The position numbers were made by a program, and so were the translations under genes. Of a DNA stretch of 64,000 bases, positions 31,393-39,177 are shown one piece after another; the stretch's first letter is position 1; the number at the start of each line of letters is the position of its first letter. The DNA is taken from positions 52,065 through 116,064 of the forward strand of contig NZ_JAAOZC010000008.1 in the NCBI RefSeq assembly GCF_011761305.1. The letters run 5' to 3'. The DNA is from Sphingomonas vulcanisoli (GTDB taxonomy: Bacteria > Pseudomonadota > Alphaproteobacteria > Sphingomonadales > Sphingomonadaceae). The notes below the pieces were generated by a model. The model was not told where the DNA came from and searched no databases. It worked only from the letters and a program-made list of their open reading frames with translations.

Positions 31393-32253
31393 TCAGCCCT
31401 CCTGCTTATCGGTGCTGGGCGTGTCGGTCTCGGCAGCGGCCACTTCGGCCTCCTGCGCGATCGCGGCATCCGCTGCGGCGACGCCCGCTGCGACTTCCTC
31501 GGCACTCGGATCGTGCGGCAGTTCGTGAACTGCGCCTTCCTCGACCATGCCCGGAGGAGCCTGTTCGTGCAGCGCCTTGCCGGTCCACAGCGCGGCCGGG
31601 AACGGCGCGTCCTTATGAGCGGGGACCTTCACGGCATCCTTGACGAGGAGCCAGCCGCCCTTGGAGCCGGGAACCGAACCCTTGATGAAGATCAGGCCGC
31701 GCTCGGCATCCGTGCGGACGACTTCGAGATTCTGCTGGGTGCGCTGCTTGTCACCCATGTGGCCGGCCATCTTCTTATTCTTGAAGACCTTGCCGGGATC
31801 CTGACGCTGGCCGGTCGACCCGAGCGAGCGGTGCGAGACCGAGACGCCGTGCGTGGCGCGAAGACCGCCGAAGTTCCAGCGCTTCATGCCGCCCGCAAAG
31901 CCCTTGCCCTGCGTGTGGCCAGCGACATCGACGAGCTGGCCCGCGACATAATGCTCGGCCGAAATCTGGGCGCCGACGTCGAGGAGGTTTTCCTCGGTCA
32001 CACGGAATTCTGCGACATAGGCCTTGGGCTCGACCTCGGCCTTGCCGAAGTGGCCGCGCTGTGGCTTGGCGACATTCTTGACCTTGGCCTTGCCAGCACC
32101 AAGCTGCACGGCGACGTAACCATCACGGCCTTCGGTCTTCTGCGCGATAACCTGGAGCTCATCGAGCTGCAGGACGGTGACGGGCACATGGCGCCCATCC
32201 TCCTGAAACAGCCGGGTCATCCCCATCTTCTTCGCGATCACGCCAGTGCGCAT
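31393..32253 (-). CDS. rplC: 50S ribosomal protein L3 with acidic C-terminal extension
   Basis: Early-assembly protein near the peptidyl-transferase centre. From the ATG at 32253 ([20 protein letters not shown]), preceded by GGAAGGA, it has 286 residues. The core includes [20 protein letters not shown] and [20 protein letters not shown], with the methylated Gln region. After about residue 225 comes an extra Ala/Glu-rich tail of about 60 residues absent from E. coli L3 (209 residues). The frame opens to 32484 through the leader, which I reject. Confidence 0.97.
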   Translation of the reverse strand: MRTGVIAKKMGMTRLFQEDGRHVPVTVLQLDELQVIAQKTEGRDGYVAVQLGAGKAKVKNVAKPQRGHFGKAEVEPKAYVAEFRVTEENLLDVGAQISAEHYVAGQLVDVAGHTQGKGFAGGMKRWNFGGLRATHGVSVSHRSLGSTGQRQDPGKVFKNKKMAGHMGDKQRTQQNLEVVRTDAERGLIFIKGSVPGSKGGWLLVKDAVKVPAHKDAPFPAALWTGKALHEQAPPGMVEEGAVHELPHDPSAEEVAAGVAAADAAIAQEAEVAAAETDTPSTDKQEG

Positions 32254-32306
32254 GATCCATTCCTTCCAAACAGAGGCTCCGCGGTCGTCCGAGGAGCTTG
32301 CCAACG

Positions 32307-32331
32307 AAAAAGGCCTCCGAGATCGGAAGCC
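32307..32331 (-). terminator. Attenuator-like hairpin in the rplC leader
   Basis: Minus-strand GGCTTCCG (32331-32324) pairs with CGGAGGCC (32319-32312), 8 bp with one G-T, loop of four, followed directly by TTTTT (32311-32307). It ends about 55 bases before the rplC start codon. Form and place fit a transcription attenuator for the S10 operon. Confidence 0.6.
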
Positions 32332-32503
32332 CCGGCCCAATGAAACTGCATGCCCCGCCAGGGCCAGTATCCAACCGAGAAGCGATCGCTCGCCGTCTCC
32401 TGTTGAAAGCGGGGACGCAGGCAACGGCACCTTCCGGAGAAGGAAATAACCGTTCGGTATCCTTGCTTTCTGCTTCAACCGCATGCCCGAAGGCGCATGC
32501 GGG

Positions 32504-32543
32504 AAACTAAAAGCGCCGGCTGAGGTGAATCACCTTGGCCGGC
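32504..32543 (-). terminator. Terminator after rpsJ
   Basis: Positions 32515-32527 pair with 32531-32543 (13 bp, two G-T, loop of three). In the minus transcript the stem is followed by GCTTTTAGTTT. It starts 13 bases after the rpsJ stop. The remaining leader down to rplC (32254-32503) has further hairpins (CCGCATGC / GCATGCGG at 32479-32502; CCTTC / GAAGG at 32430-32443) and no gene or clear promoter that I can support. Confidence 0.65.
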
Positions 32544-32555
32544 GGTGCTGGCGCC

Positions 32556-32864
32556 TTACGCCAACTTGATCTCAACATCAACACCCGCGGCAAGATCGAG
32601 CTTCATCAGTGCATCGACCGTCTGCGGGGTGGGCTGCACGATATCGAGCAGCCGCTTGTAGGTGCGCACCTCGAACTGCTCGCGCGACTTCTTGTCGATA
32701 TGCGGGCCACGGTTGACCGTGAATTTCTCGATGCGGGTGGGCAGGGGAATGGGGCCACGGGTCAGCGCGCCGGTACGTCGGGCGGTGTCGGCGATCTCGC
32801 CGGTCGCCTGATCGAGAACGCGGTGATCGAACGCCTTGAGGCGAATGCGGATATTGCTGTCCAT
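32556..32864 (-). CDS. rpsJ: 30S ribosomal protein S10
   Basis: Head protein, also the NusE antitermination factor. 102 residues starting [20 protein letters not shown], with [19 protein letters not shown] and [20 protein letters not shown]. It sits between two intrinsic-terminator-like hairpins, one after tuf and one before rplC. Confidence 0.98.
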   Translation of the reverse strand: MDSNIRIRLKAFDHRVLDQATGEIADTARRTGALTRGPIPLPTRIEKFTVNRGPHIDKKSREQFEVRTYKRLLDIVQPTPQTVDALMKLDLAAGVDVEIKLA

Positions 32865-32910
32865 GGGTTCCTGCCGATGAGAAAGAGCCTGGGCCTCGAA
32901 AGGCCCCTAT

Positions 32911-32950
32911 AAAAAGCAAACCGGCCGATCCCTTAAGGAATCGGCCGGTT
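32911..32950 (-). terminator. Terminator after tuf
   Basis: AACCGGCCGAT (32950-32940 on the minus strand) pairs with ATCGGCCGGTT (32929-32919), 11 bp, followed by TGCTTTTT. It ends 46 bases before rpsJ. The next hairpin, GGGCCT-TTCG-AGGCCC (32891-32906), lies in the rpsJ leader. Confidence 0.75.
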
Positions 32951-32971
32951 CGTTTGTTGGTCGCCGCTATA

Positions 32972-34162
32972 TTATGCGGAGATCGAGCTGACAACCCCGG
33001 CGCCGACGGTACGGCCGCCTTCGCGGATCGAGAAGCGCAGGCCCTGCTCCATCGCGATCGGCGCGATCAGCTTGACGCCGAGCTTCACGTTGTCACCGGG
33101 CATGACCATTTCGGTGCCCTCGGGGAGGACGACTTCACCGGTCACGTCGGTCGTGCGGAAATAGAACTGCGGACGATAGTTGGCGAAGAACGGCGTGTGA
33201 CGGCCACCCTCTTCCTTCGACAGCACGTAAACTTCCGATTCGAAGTTGGTGTGCGGCTTGATCGAACCCGGCTTACAGAGAACCTGGCCGCGCTCGACCT
33301 CTTCGCGGCCGACGCCACGGATCAGCGCGCCGATGTTATCGCCTGCCTGGCCCGAATCGAGCAGCTTGCGGAACATCTCGACGCCGGTGACGACGGTCTT
33401 GCGCGTGTCCTTGAGGCCGACGATCTCGACTTCCTCACCGACCTTCACAACGCCGGCTTCGACGCGACCGGTGACGACCGTGCCGCGGCCCGAGATCGAG
33501 AACACGTCCTCGATCGGCATCAGGAACGGCTTGTCGAGCGGACGCTCGGGCTGCGGGATGAACTCGTCAACCGCGGCCATCAGCTTGAGCACGGCGCCAC
33601 GGCCGAGCTCTTCGTTGACGCCGTCCAGAGCGGCCTTGGCCGAACCCGGAATGACGGGGATGTTGTCGCCGTCGAAATCATAGGACGACAGCAGCTCGCG
33701 GATTTCGAGCTCGACGAGCTCGAGGATCTCGGCATCGTCGACCAGATCGACCTTGTTCATGAACACGACGAGCTGCGGCACGCCGACCTGGCGGGCGAGC
33801 AGGATGTGCTCGCGGGTCTGCGGCATCGGGCCGTCGGTCGCGGAGACGACGAGAATGCCACCGTCCATCTGCGCGGCCCCGGTGATCATGTTCTTCACAT
33901 AATCGGCGTGGCCCGGGCAATCGACGTGCGCATAGTGGCGGTTCACGGTCTCATACTCGACGTGTGCGGTCGAGATCGTAATGCCGCGCTCGCGCTCCTC
34001 GGGAGCCTTATCGATGTTGGCATAATCGACGAAGGTCGCGCCGCCGGTTTCGGCGAGGATCTTCGTGATGGCGGCCGTGAGCGACGTCTTGCCATGATCG
34101 ACGTGCCCGATGGTGCCGATGTTGCAGTGCGGCTTCGTCCGCTCAAATTTAGCCTTGGCCAT
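32972..34162 (-). CDS. tuf: Elongation factor Tu
   Basis: GTPase that delivers aminoacyl-tRNA to the ribosome. 396 residues with G1 [11 protein letters not shown]2 RGITIS, G3 DCPGHADY, G4 NKVD and G5 GSAKAAL, then domains II and III ([33 protein letters not shown]). It lies downstream of fusA; the 92-base gap holds a GCCCTCT / AGAGGGC hairpin (34204-34220). Confidence 0.99.
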   Translation of the reverse strand: MAKAKFERTKPHCNIGTIGHVDHGKTSLTAAITKILAETGGATFVDYANIDKAPEERERGITISTAHVEYETVNRHYAHVDCPGHADYVKNMITGAAQMDGGILVVSATDGPMPQTREHILLARQVGVPQLVVFMNKVDLVDDAEILELVELEIRELLSSYDFDGDNIPVIPGSAKAALDGVNEELGRGAVLKLMAAVDEFIPQPERPLDKPFLMPIEDVFSISGRGTVVTGRVEAGVVKVGEEVEIVGLKDTRKTVVTGVEMFRKLLDSGQAGDNIGALIRGVGREEVERGQVLCKPGSIKPHTNFESEVYVLSKEEGGRHTPFFANYRPQFYFRTTDVTGEVVLPEGTEMVMPGDNVKLGVKLIAPIAMEQGLRFSIREGGRTVGAGVVSSISA

Positions 34163-34254
34163 TTTATCCTACCTTGCTTCGAATCTGTGGGAGTAAGGGC
34201 CACGCCCTCTCTCAGAGGGCGCGCCCATAGCAGCTTTTTTCGTCTACGCCAGCC

Positions 34255-36351
34255 TTAGGCCAGCTTGGCCTTCACCTCTTCGGCGACGTTCGCGGGAACC
34301 TCGTCATAGTGGCTGAACTGCATCGTGTACTGCGCGCGGCCCTGCGTGAAGGACCGGAGCGAGTTCACATAGCCGAACATATTGGCCAGCGGCACCTGCG
34401 CTTCGACCGCCTGCGCGTTGCCGCGGGTGTCGGTGCCCTGGATCTGGCCGCGGCGGCTGTTCAGATCGCCGATCACGTCGCCGAGATAATCCTCGGGCGT
34501 TACGACCTCGACCTTCATGATCGGCTCAAGGATGGTGATGCCGGCCTTCTGAGCCGCCTCACGCATCGCGCCGCGGGCGCATATTTCGAACGCCAGCGCC
34601 GACGAATCGACGTCATGATACTTACCGTCGATCAGGTGAACCTCGACGTCGACGATCGGGAAGCCGATCAAAGCGCCAGTCGCCGCGGTTTCCTTCATGC
34701 CCTTTTCGACCGAGGGAATATATTCGCGCGGCACGTTGCCGCCTTTGACCTCGTCGACGAAGACGAAGCCGGAACCGCGCTCGCCCGGCTTCACCTGCAC
34801 CTTGACCTCGGCGAACTGGCCGGAGCCGCCCGACTGCTTCTTGTGCGTGTAGACCAGCTCGACCGGCTTCTTGAGATATTCGCGATACGCCACCTGCGGC
34901 GCGCCGACATTGGCCTCGACCTTGAACTCGCGCTTCATGCGATCGACCAGGATCTCGAGATGGAGCTCGCCCATGCCCTTGATGATGGTCTGGCCGCTTT
35001 CATTGTCCGAAGACACGCGGAACGACGGATCCTCCCGGGCGAGACGATTGAGCGCGACGCCCATCTTCTCCTGGTCCTGCTTGGTCTTGGGCTCCACCGA
35101 CAGCTCGATGACGGGGTCCGGGAACTCCATGCGCTCGAGAATGATCGGGGCGTTTTGCGCGCAGAGCGTGTCACCCGTGGTCGTGTCCTTGAGGCCCGCC
35201 AAAGCGACGATGTCGCCCGCATAGGCCTCCTGGATATCCTCACGGCTGTTGGCATGCATCAGCAGCATGCGGCCGATCTTTTCCTTCTTATCCTTGACCG
35301 AATTCTGCACGATCGAGGCCGCTTCCATCTTGCCCGAATAGATGCGGGCGAAGGTCAGCGTACCGACGAACGGATCGTTCATGATCTTGAACGCCAGCGC
35401 CGACATCGGCGCATCGTCGGACGCAGGACGCGAATCCGGCGTCTCGCCGTCGAGCTTGAGGCCCTCCACCGGCGGGATGTCGAGCGGGCTCGGCAGATAA
35501 TCGACGACGCCATCAAGCAGGGGCTGCACGCCCTTGTTCTTGAACGCCGAGCCGCACAGCACGGGCACGAACGAGAAGTTGAGCGTGCCCTTGCGGATCA
35601 GCTTCTTGAGATCGGCGACGCTGGGCTCATTGCCTTCGAGATAGGCCTCCATCAGGTCGTCGTCTTGCTCGACGGCCATCTCGATCAGCTCGGAGCGGGC
35701 GACCGCAGCAGCATCGGCGAGATCAGCAGGGATGTCCTGATATTCGAACTTGGCGCCCAGGCTCTCCTCAAGCCAGATAATCGCGCGGTTGTTGACCAGA
35801 TCGACCAAGCCCTTGAAGCCGCCCTCGATACCGATCGGCAGATACAGCACCGCCGGACGCGCACCGAGGCGATCCTTGATCATCTCGACGCACATGTTGA
35901 AGTTGGCGCCGGTGCGATCGAGCTTGTTGATGAAGCACATCCGCGGCACTTTATACTTCTCGGCCTGACGCCAGACCGTCTCGGACTGCGGCTCGACGCC
36001 GGCAACGCCATCGAAACAGGCGACCGCGCCATCGAGCACGCGCAGCGAACGCTCGACTTCGATCGTGAAATCGACGTGGCCGGGCGTATCGATGATGTTG
36101 ATGCGGTGCTCGGGGCCCTTGCCTTCGTCGGCCGCCCAGAAACAGGTCGTCGCGGCGGACGTGATCGTGATGCCGCGCTCTTGCTCCTGCTCCATCCAGT
36201 CCATCGTCGCGGTGCCCTCATGGACCTCGCCGATCTTGTAGGACTTACCGGTGTAATAGAGGATGCGCTCGGTCGTCGTCGTCTTGCCGGCATCGATGTG
36301 GGCCATGATGCCGATGTTACGATAATGTTCGAGCGGATGGCGGCGGGCCAT
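34255..36351 (-). CDS. fusA: Elongation factor G
   Basis: GTPase that drives translocation. I chose the ATG at 36351 ([20 protein letters not shown]), nine bases from the AAAGGA site; an ATG at 36357 is too close. 698 residues. G1 [16 protein letters not shown]2 [15 protein letters not shown]3 DTPGHVDF and G4 NKLDRTGAN are visible, with domains III-V following. It lies after the small membrane-protein gene at 36406. Confidence 0.99.
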   Translation of the reverse strand: MARRHPLEHYRNIGIMAHIDAGKTTTTERILYYTGKSYKIGEVHEGTATMDWMEQEQERGITITSAATTCFWAADEGKGPEHRINIIDTPGHVDFTIEVERSLRVLDGAVACFDGVAGVEPQSETVWRQAEKYKVPRMCFINKLDRTGANFNMCVEMIKDRLGARPAVLYLPIGIEGGFKGLVDLVNNRAIIWLEESLGAKFEYQDIPADLADAAAVARSELIEMAVEQDDDLMEAYLEGNEPSVADLKKLIRKGTLNFSFVPVLCGSAFKNKGVQPLLDGVVDYLPSPLDIPPVEGLKLDGETPDSRPASDDAPMSALAFKIMNDPFVGTLTFARIYSGKMEAASIVQNSVKDKKEKIGRMLLMHANSREDIQEAYAGDIVALAGLKDTTTGDTLCAQNAPIILERMEFPDPVIELSVEPKTKQDQEKMGVALNRLAREDPSFRVSSDNESGQTIIKGMGELHLEILVDRMKREFKVEANVGAPQVAYREYLKKPVELVYTHKKQSGGSGQFAEVKVQVKPGERGSGFVFVDEVKGGNVPREYIPSVEKGMKETAATGALIGFPIVDVEVHLIDGKYHDVDSSALAFEICARGAMREAAQKAGITILEPIMKVEVVTPEDYLGDVIGDLNSRRGQIQGTDTRGNAQAVEAQVPLANMFGYVNSLRSFTQGRAQYTMQFSHYDEVPANVAEEVKAKLA

Positions 36352-36405
36352 GATCATTGGTCCTTTGGACTGGAAATTAACGGTTGAACGGAGCCTAAGT
36401 CCCGC

Positions 36406-36633
36406 TCAGGGGAAGAAAAGCTTGGCTATTGCAGCACCGGCCCCAAGCAGAGCCGCCGTAGCAAGCATCGCCTGGAAAATCATCGACCGCGGCATCAACT
36501 CGCGCTCCGCCTGGAGCTTGAGCTGTTCCGCCGTGAGCTTATTGGCTTCGGCCATCAGCTTGCGCGTTTCGGCCTCCAGTCTTTCCGACTGGCGATGCAG
36601 CTCCGAAATGGACGGTTCGGTTACGGTAGCCAT
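36406..36633 (-). CDS. Small coiled-coil membrane protein inside the str operon (75 aa)
   Basis: The product starts MATVTEPSISELHRQSERLE. Residues 10-46 form an amphipathic, Glu/Lys/Leu-rich probable coiled coil. Residues 50-73 are a hydrophobic helix ending AAIAKLFFP. The ATG follows AAGGGA at good spacing. It lies 28 bases after rpsG and 55 bases before fusA, where E. coli and most relatives have no gene. I do not recognise the family. Either membrane orientation is possible. Confidence 0.75.
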   Translation of the reverse strand: MATVTEPSISELHRQSERLEAETRKLMAEANKLTAEQLKLQAERELMPRSMIFQAMLATAALLGAGAAIAKLFFP

Positions 36634-36661
36634 GACTATCCCTTACCGCCCATATAATAGC

Positions 36662-37132
36662 TTACCAGCGATAATGCGAGAAGGCGCGGTTGGCTTCCGC
36701 CATGCGGTGCGTGTCTTCGCGCTTCTTGACCGCGTTACCGCGATTGTTCGCCGCGTCCATCAGCTCGCCGGAAAGGCGGGCCGACATGGTATGCTCCGAA
36801 CGGCCGCGCGCAGCGCTGATCAGCCAGCGGATCGCCAGCGCCTGGCTCCGCTCGGGGCGAACCTCGACCGGAACCTGATAGGTGGCGCCGCCGACGCGGC
36901 GGCTGCGGACCTCGATGCCTGGGCGGACGTTGGCCAGCGCCTCGTGGAACACGCCGATCGGCTCGCGCTTGGCGCGCGTCTCGACGGTTTCGAGAGCGGT
37001 GTAGACGATGCTTTCGGCAGTTGCCTTCTTACCATCATACATGACGGAGTTCATGAACTTGGAGAGCACGATGTCTCCAAACCGGGGATCCGGCAGGATT
37101 TCGCGCTTTTCGGGACGACGACGACGAGCCAT
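36662..37132 (-). CDS. rpsG: 30S ribosomal protein S7
   Basis: Head assembly initiator at the E site; in E. coli it represses its own operon. 156 residues starting [20 protein letters not shown], with [26 protein letters not shown] beta hairpin and the C-terminal [13 protein letters not shown]. Its leader between rpsL and rpsG carries two strong hairpins. Confidence 0.98.
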   Translation of the reverse strand: MARRRRPEKREILPDPRFGDIVLSKFMNSVMYDGKKATAESIVYTALETVETRAKREPIGVFHEALANVRPGIEVRSRRVGGATYQVPVEVRPERSQALAIRWLISAARGRSEHTMSARLSGELMDAANNRGNAVKKREDTHRMAEANRAFSHYRW

Positions 37133-37195
37133 CTGATGTTTCCTTGTATTCTTCAGCCTGATCCGGAACCCGTCCGGGACTTACTATGGACCTAG

Positions 37196-37234
37196 ATCCC
37201 GGTCTGCGCCGGGATGATCGGCTTGCAGCCGATC
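37196..37234 (-). promoter_or_regulatory. Tandem hairpins between rpsL and rpsG
   Basis: ATCCCGG / CCGGGAT (37196-37215, loop of six) and GATCGGCT / AGCCGATC (37216-37234, loop of three) are back to back. The second reaches into the rpsL stop codon. In E. coli the rpsL-rpsG gap is the S7 repressor target; similarity of place, not of sequence, suggests a like role. Confidence 0.55.
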
Positions 37235-37604
37235 ACTTCGGACGCTTGGCGCCGTACTTGGAGCGGGACTGCTTGCGGTTCTTCACGCCCTGCGTATCGA
37301 GTACGCCGCGCAGCACGTGATAGCGGACGCCGGGAAGATCGCGAACGCGGCCGCCACGGATCAGCACCACCGAGTGCTCCTGCAGGTTGTGCCCCTCGCC
37401 GGGGATGTAGCTGATGACCTCGCGCTGATTGGTCAGGCGAATCTTCGCCACCTTGCGCAGCGCCGAGTTCGGCTTCTTCGGAGTCGTCGTGTAAACGCGC
37501 GTGCAGACGCCGCGCTTCTGCGGATTCTGCTCCATCGCAGGGACCTTCGATTTGGCCTTCTGCGGGTCGCGACCCTTGCGGATCAGCTGGTTGATCGTTG
37601 GCAT
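37233..37604 (-). CDS. rpsL: 30S ribosomal protein S12
   Basis: Decoding-centre protein and site of streptomycin resistance. From the ATG at 37604 ([20 protein letters not shown]) it has 123 residues. [20 protein letters not shown] and [17 protein letters not shown] contain the usual lysines (wild-type-looking K43 and K88 regions). AAGGG precedes the start. First gene of the str operon, with its promoter about 170 bases upstream. Confidence 0.98.
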   Translation of the reverse strand: MPTINQLIRKGRDPQKAKSKVPAMEQNPQKRGVCTRVYTTTPKKPNSALRKVAKIRLTNQREVISYIPGEGHNLQEHSVVLIRGGRVRDLPGVRYHVLRGVLDTQGVKNRKQSRSKYGAKRPK

Positions 37605-37776
37605 GAAGCCCTTCACCTCTTGCTTGGGTTACTTTGCCGCTGACCGCCCTCGCCGCCGCCCAATGAAAGGCTTAGCGGAAAAGCATAAGGGCCACGGCGA
37701 TCAGGCGATCTCCGGGCCCTGGCAGGCATCGGCAATGTTCAAGATCCTAAAGGAGCAATGCCCCTCGGACTGCGGG

Positions 37777-37805
37777 CCTATACCCATGCGCCCGCTATCG
37801 GTCAA
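37777..37805 (-). promoter_or_regulatory. Sigma-70 promoter of the str operon
   Basis: Minus-strand TTGACC (37805-37800), a spacer of exactly 17 bases, then TATAGG (37782-37777). The -35 overlaps the stop codon of the upstream efflux gene. It implies a leader of roughly 165 bases before rpsL. Confidence 0.75.
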
Positions 37806-38722
37806 CGATTCTCCGGCGTCCCCGCCTTGGGCTTCACATAGAGGCTGGCGATGGTCGGCCAGCTCTTGCGCAGTTCGGCCTCCGCCTCGGCGATGATCCG
37901 TTCGACATCACCGGCGCGGACCTCATCCTCGAAATCGACATCGGCGGCGATGAACACGCGATCGGGCGCGATCTGGACCGAGAGGATGTTGGCCACCGCC
38001 GTCACTTCGCGCGGGCGATCGAGCACCTCGCGCACCGCCTTGACCAGATCGGGATGCGCGCGCTCGCCGATCAGCAGGCCCTTCGATTCGCGCGCCAGCA
38101 CGAAGGCGACCGCCGCCAGCGCCACGCCGATCACGATCGAAGCGATGCCGTCCCACGCCGGATCGCCGGTGAGCTGTGCGAGTGCGATGCCGATCGCGGC
38201 GACGATCAGACCGAAGAGCGCCGCCGAATCCTCGAACAGGACGATGAAGCTCGGCGGATCCTTGGAGCGCACGATCGCCTGCCACCAGCCCTGATCGCCC
38301 TTGGTGGCCGCGAACTCGCGTACCGCGACCCACCAGCTATACCCCTCCAGTGCGGTGGAGACGGCGAGCACGATATAGCTGACGATCGGGCGCTCGATCT
38401 CGTGCGGCTCGATGATGTGGAGGATGCCTTCGTAGATCGAGAGCCCAGCGCCGGTGGCGAAGATCAGGATGGCGACGACGAAGCTCCAGAAATACAGCTC
38501 GCGCCCATAACCGAGCGGATGCTTTTCGTCGGGCGGGAGCTGGCTGCGCTTCTGGCCGTAGAGCAGCAGGATCTGGTTGAGGCTGTCCACCACCGAGTGA
38601 AAGCCCTCGGTGAGCATCGCCGACGATCCGGTGATCGCAGCCGCGACGAACTTGGCGACCGCGATGCCGAGATTGGCGGCGAGCGCCGTCACGAGGACCA
38701 TCTTGTTACCGCCGGATGACAT
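37802..38722 (-). CDS. Cation diffusion facilitator family transporter
   Basis: Proton-coupled divalent-metal efflux protein (Zn/Fe/Co-type family). I chose the ATG at 38722 (MSSGGNKMVLVTALAANL) because AAGAGGG precedes it; a start at 38767 lacks a ribosome site. About 306 residues with six helices. TEGFHSVVDSLNQILLL (helix 2) carries the HxxxD metal site and FEDSAALFGLIVAAIGIAL (helix 5) the ExDxxA-like site. The C-terminal cytoplasmic domain is typical. Metal specificity cannot be read with confidence. Confidence 0.92.
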   Translation of the reverse strand: MSSGGNKMVLVTALAANLGIAVAKFVAAAITGSSAMLTEGFHSVVDSLNQILLLYGQKRSQLPPDEKHPLGYGRELYFWSFVVAILIFATGAGLSIYEGILHIIEPHEIERPIVSYIVLAVSTALEGYSWWVAVREFAATKGDQGWWQAIVRSKDPPSFIVLFEDSAALFGLIVAAIGIALAQLTGDPAWDGIASIVIGVALAAVAFVLARESKGLLIGERAHPDLVKAVREVLDRPREVTAVANILSVQIAPDRVFIAADVDFEDEVRAGDVERIIAEAEAELRKSWPTIASLYVKPKAGTPENR

Positions 38723-38804
38723 CAGACCCTCTTGGGGCAGGCGGATAACTTCAGCAAGCTCGCCCATATGACGATCGTGAGGGTATTATGATACCGCTAT
38801 ACCG

Positions 38805-39143
38805 TCACTTCAGCGGATCATGGCCCCAGTTCATCAGCGAGTAGCGCCAGCGGGAGGTGACCTGGTTCTCGGGCTTCTGGGCCGAGTGGCGGGCGACGTA
38901 GCCGACGACTTTGCGCATGTGCGCGTAATCGTCGTCGGTCAGGTCGGCCTGTTTCTTGTGCTTGATCTGGATGATGCGCCGGCCGGATTTGTGGCCGATG
39001 CTCTCCTCGGCGGTGCCGTCCTTGCCCTTGAAGCCGACCTTCTTGCTCTCGTCGGTTTCCAGCCATTCCGCCAGCTCGGCAGGCGTCATGTTGACCGCCT
39101 TGGTGAAATTGGCGCGGATCTTTTTCTTGTCGGCTTCGGTCAT
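38805..39143 (-). CDS. DUF3140 family protein
   Basis: 112 residues from the ATG at 39143 (MTEADKKKIRANFTKAVNMT). AELAEWLETDESKKVGFKG, SGRRIIQIKHKKQADLTDDD and SRWRYSLMNWGHDPLK match DUF3140, a family of unknown biochemical role that is often annotated as DNA-binding. The frame is open to 39239, with an unlikely Arg/Pro-rich extension. Confidence 0.85.
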   Translation of the reverse strand: MTEADKKKIRANFTKAVNMTPAELAEWLETDESKKVGFKGKDGTAEESIGHKSGRRIIQIKHKKQADLTDDDYAHMRKVVGYVARHSAQKPENQVTSRWRYSLMNWGHDPLK

Positions 39144-39177
39144 GCGGCGGCAACGTGCCGGGCGGGGATCGGCTCCC

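Noticed and set aside
32254..32484. Upstream extension of rplC through the leader
   Set aside because: L3 begins at [11 protein letters not shown] with its own ribosome site at 32253; the rest is a structured leader.
34204..34220. Hairpin between fusA and tuf as a terminator
   Set aside because: The T-run follows only on the plus strand at a distance, whereas the genes are on the minus strand; at most a leader stem.
34309..36387. Very long plus-strand frame opposite fusA, and similar ones opposite pyrG, rpoN, hmgA and sufB
   Set aside because: Mirror frames of high-GC codon use; the translations are Arg/Asp/Ile/Leu shadows without domains, and the opposite strand has unmistakable genes.
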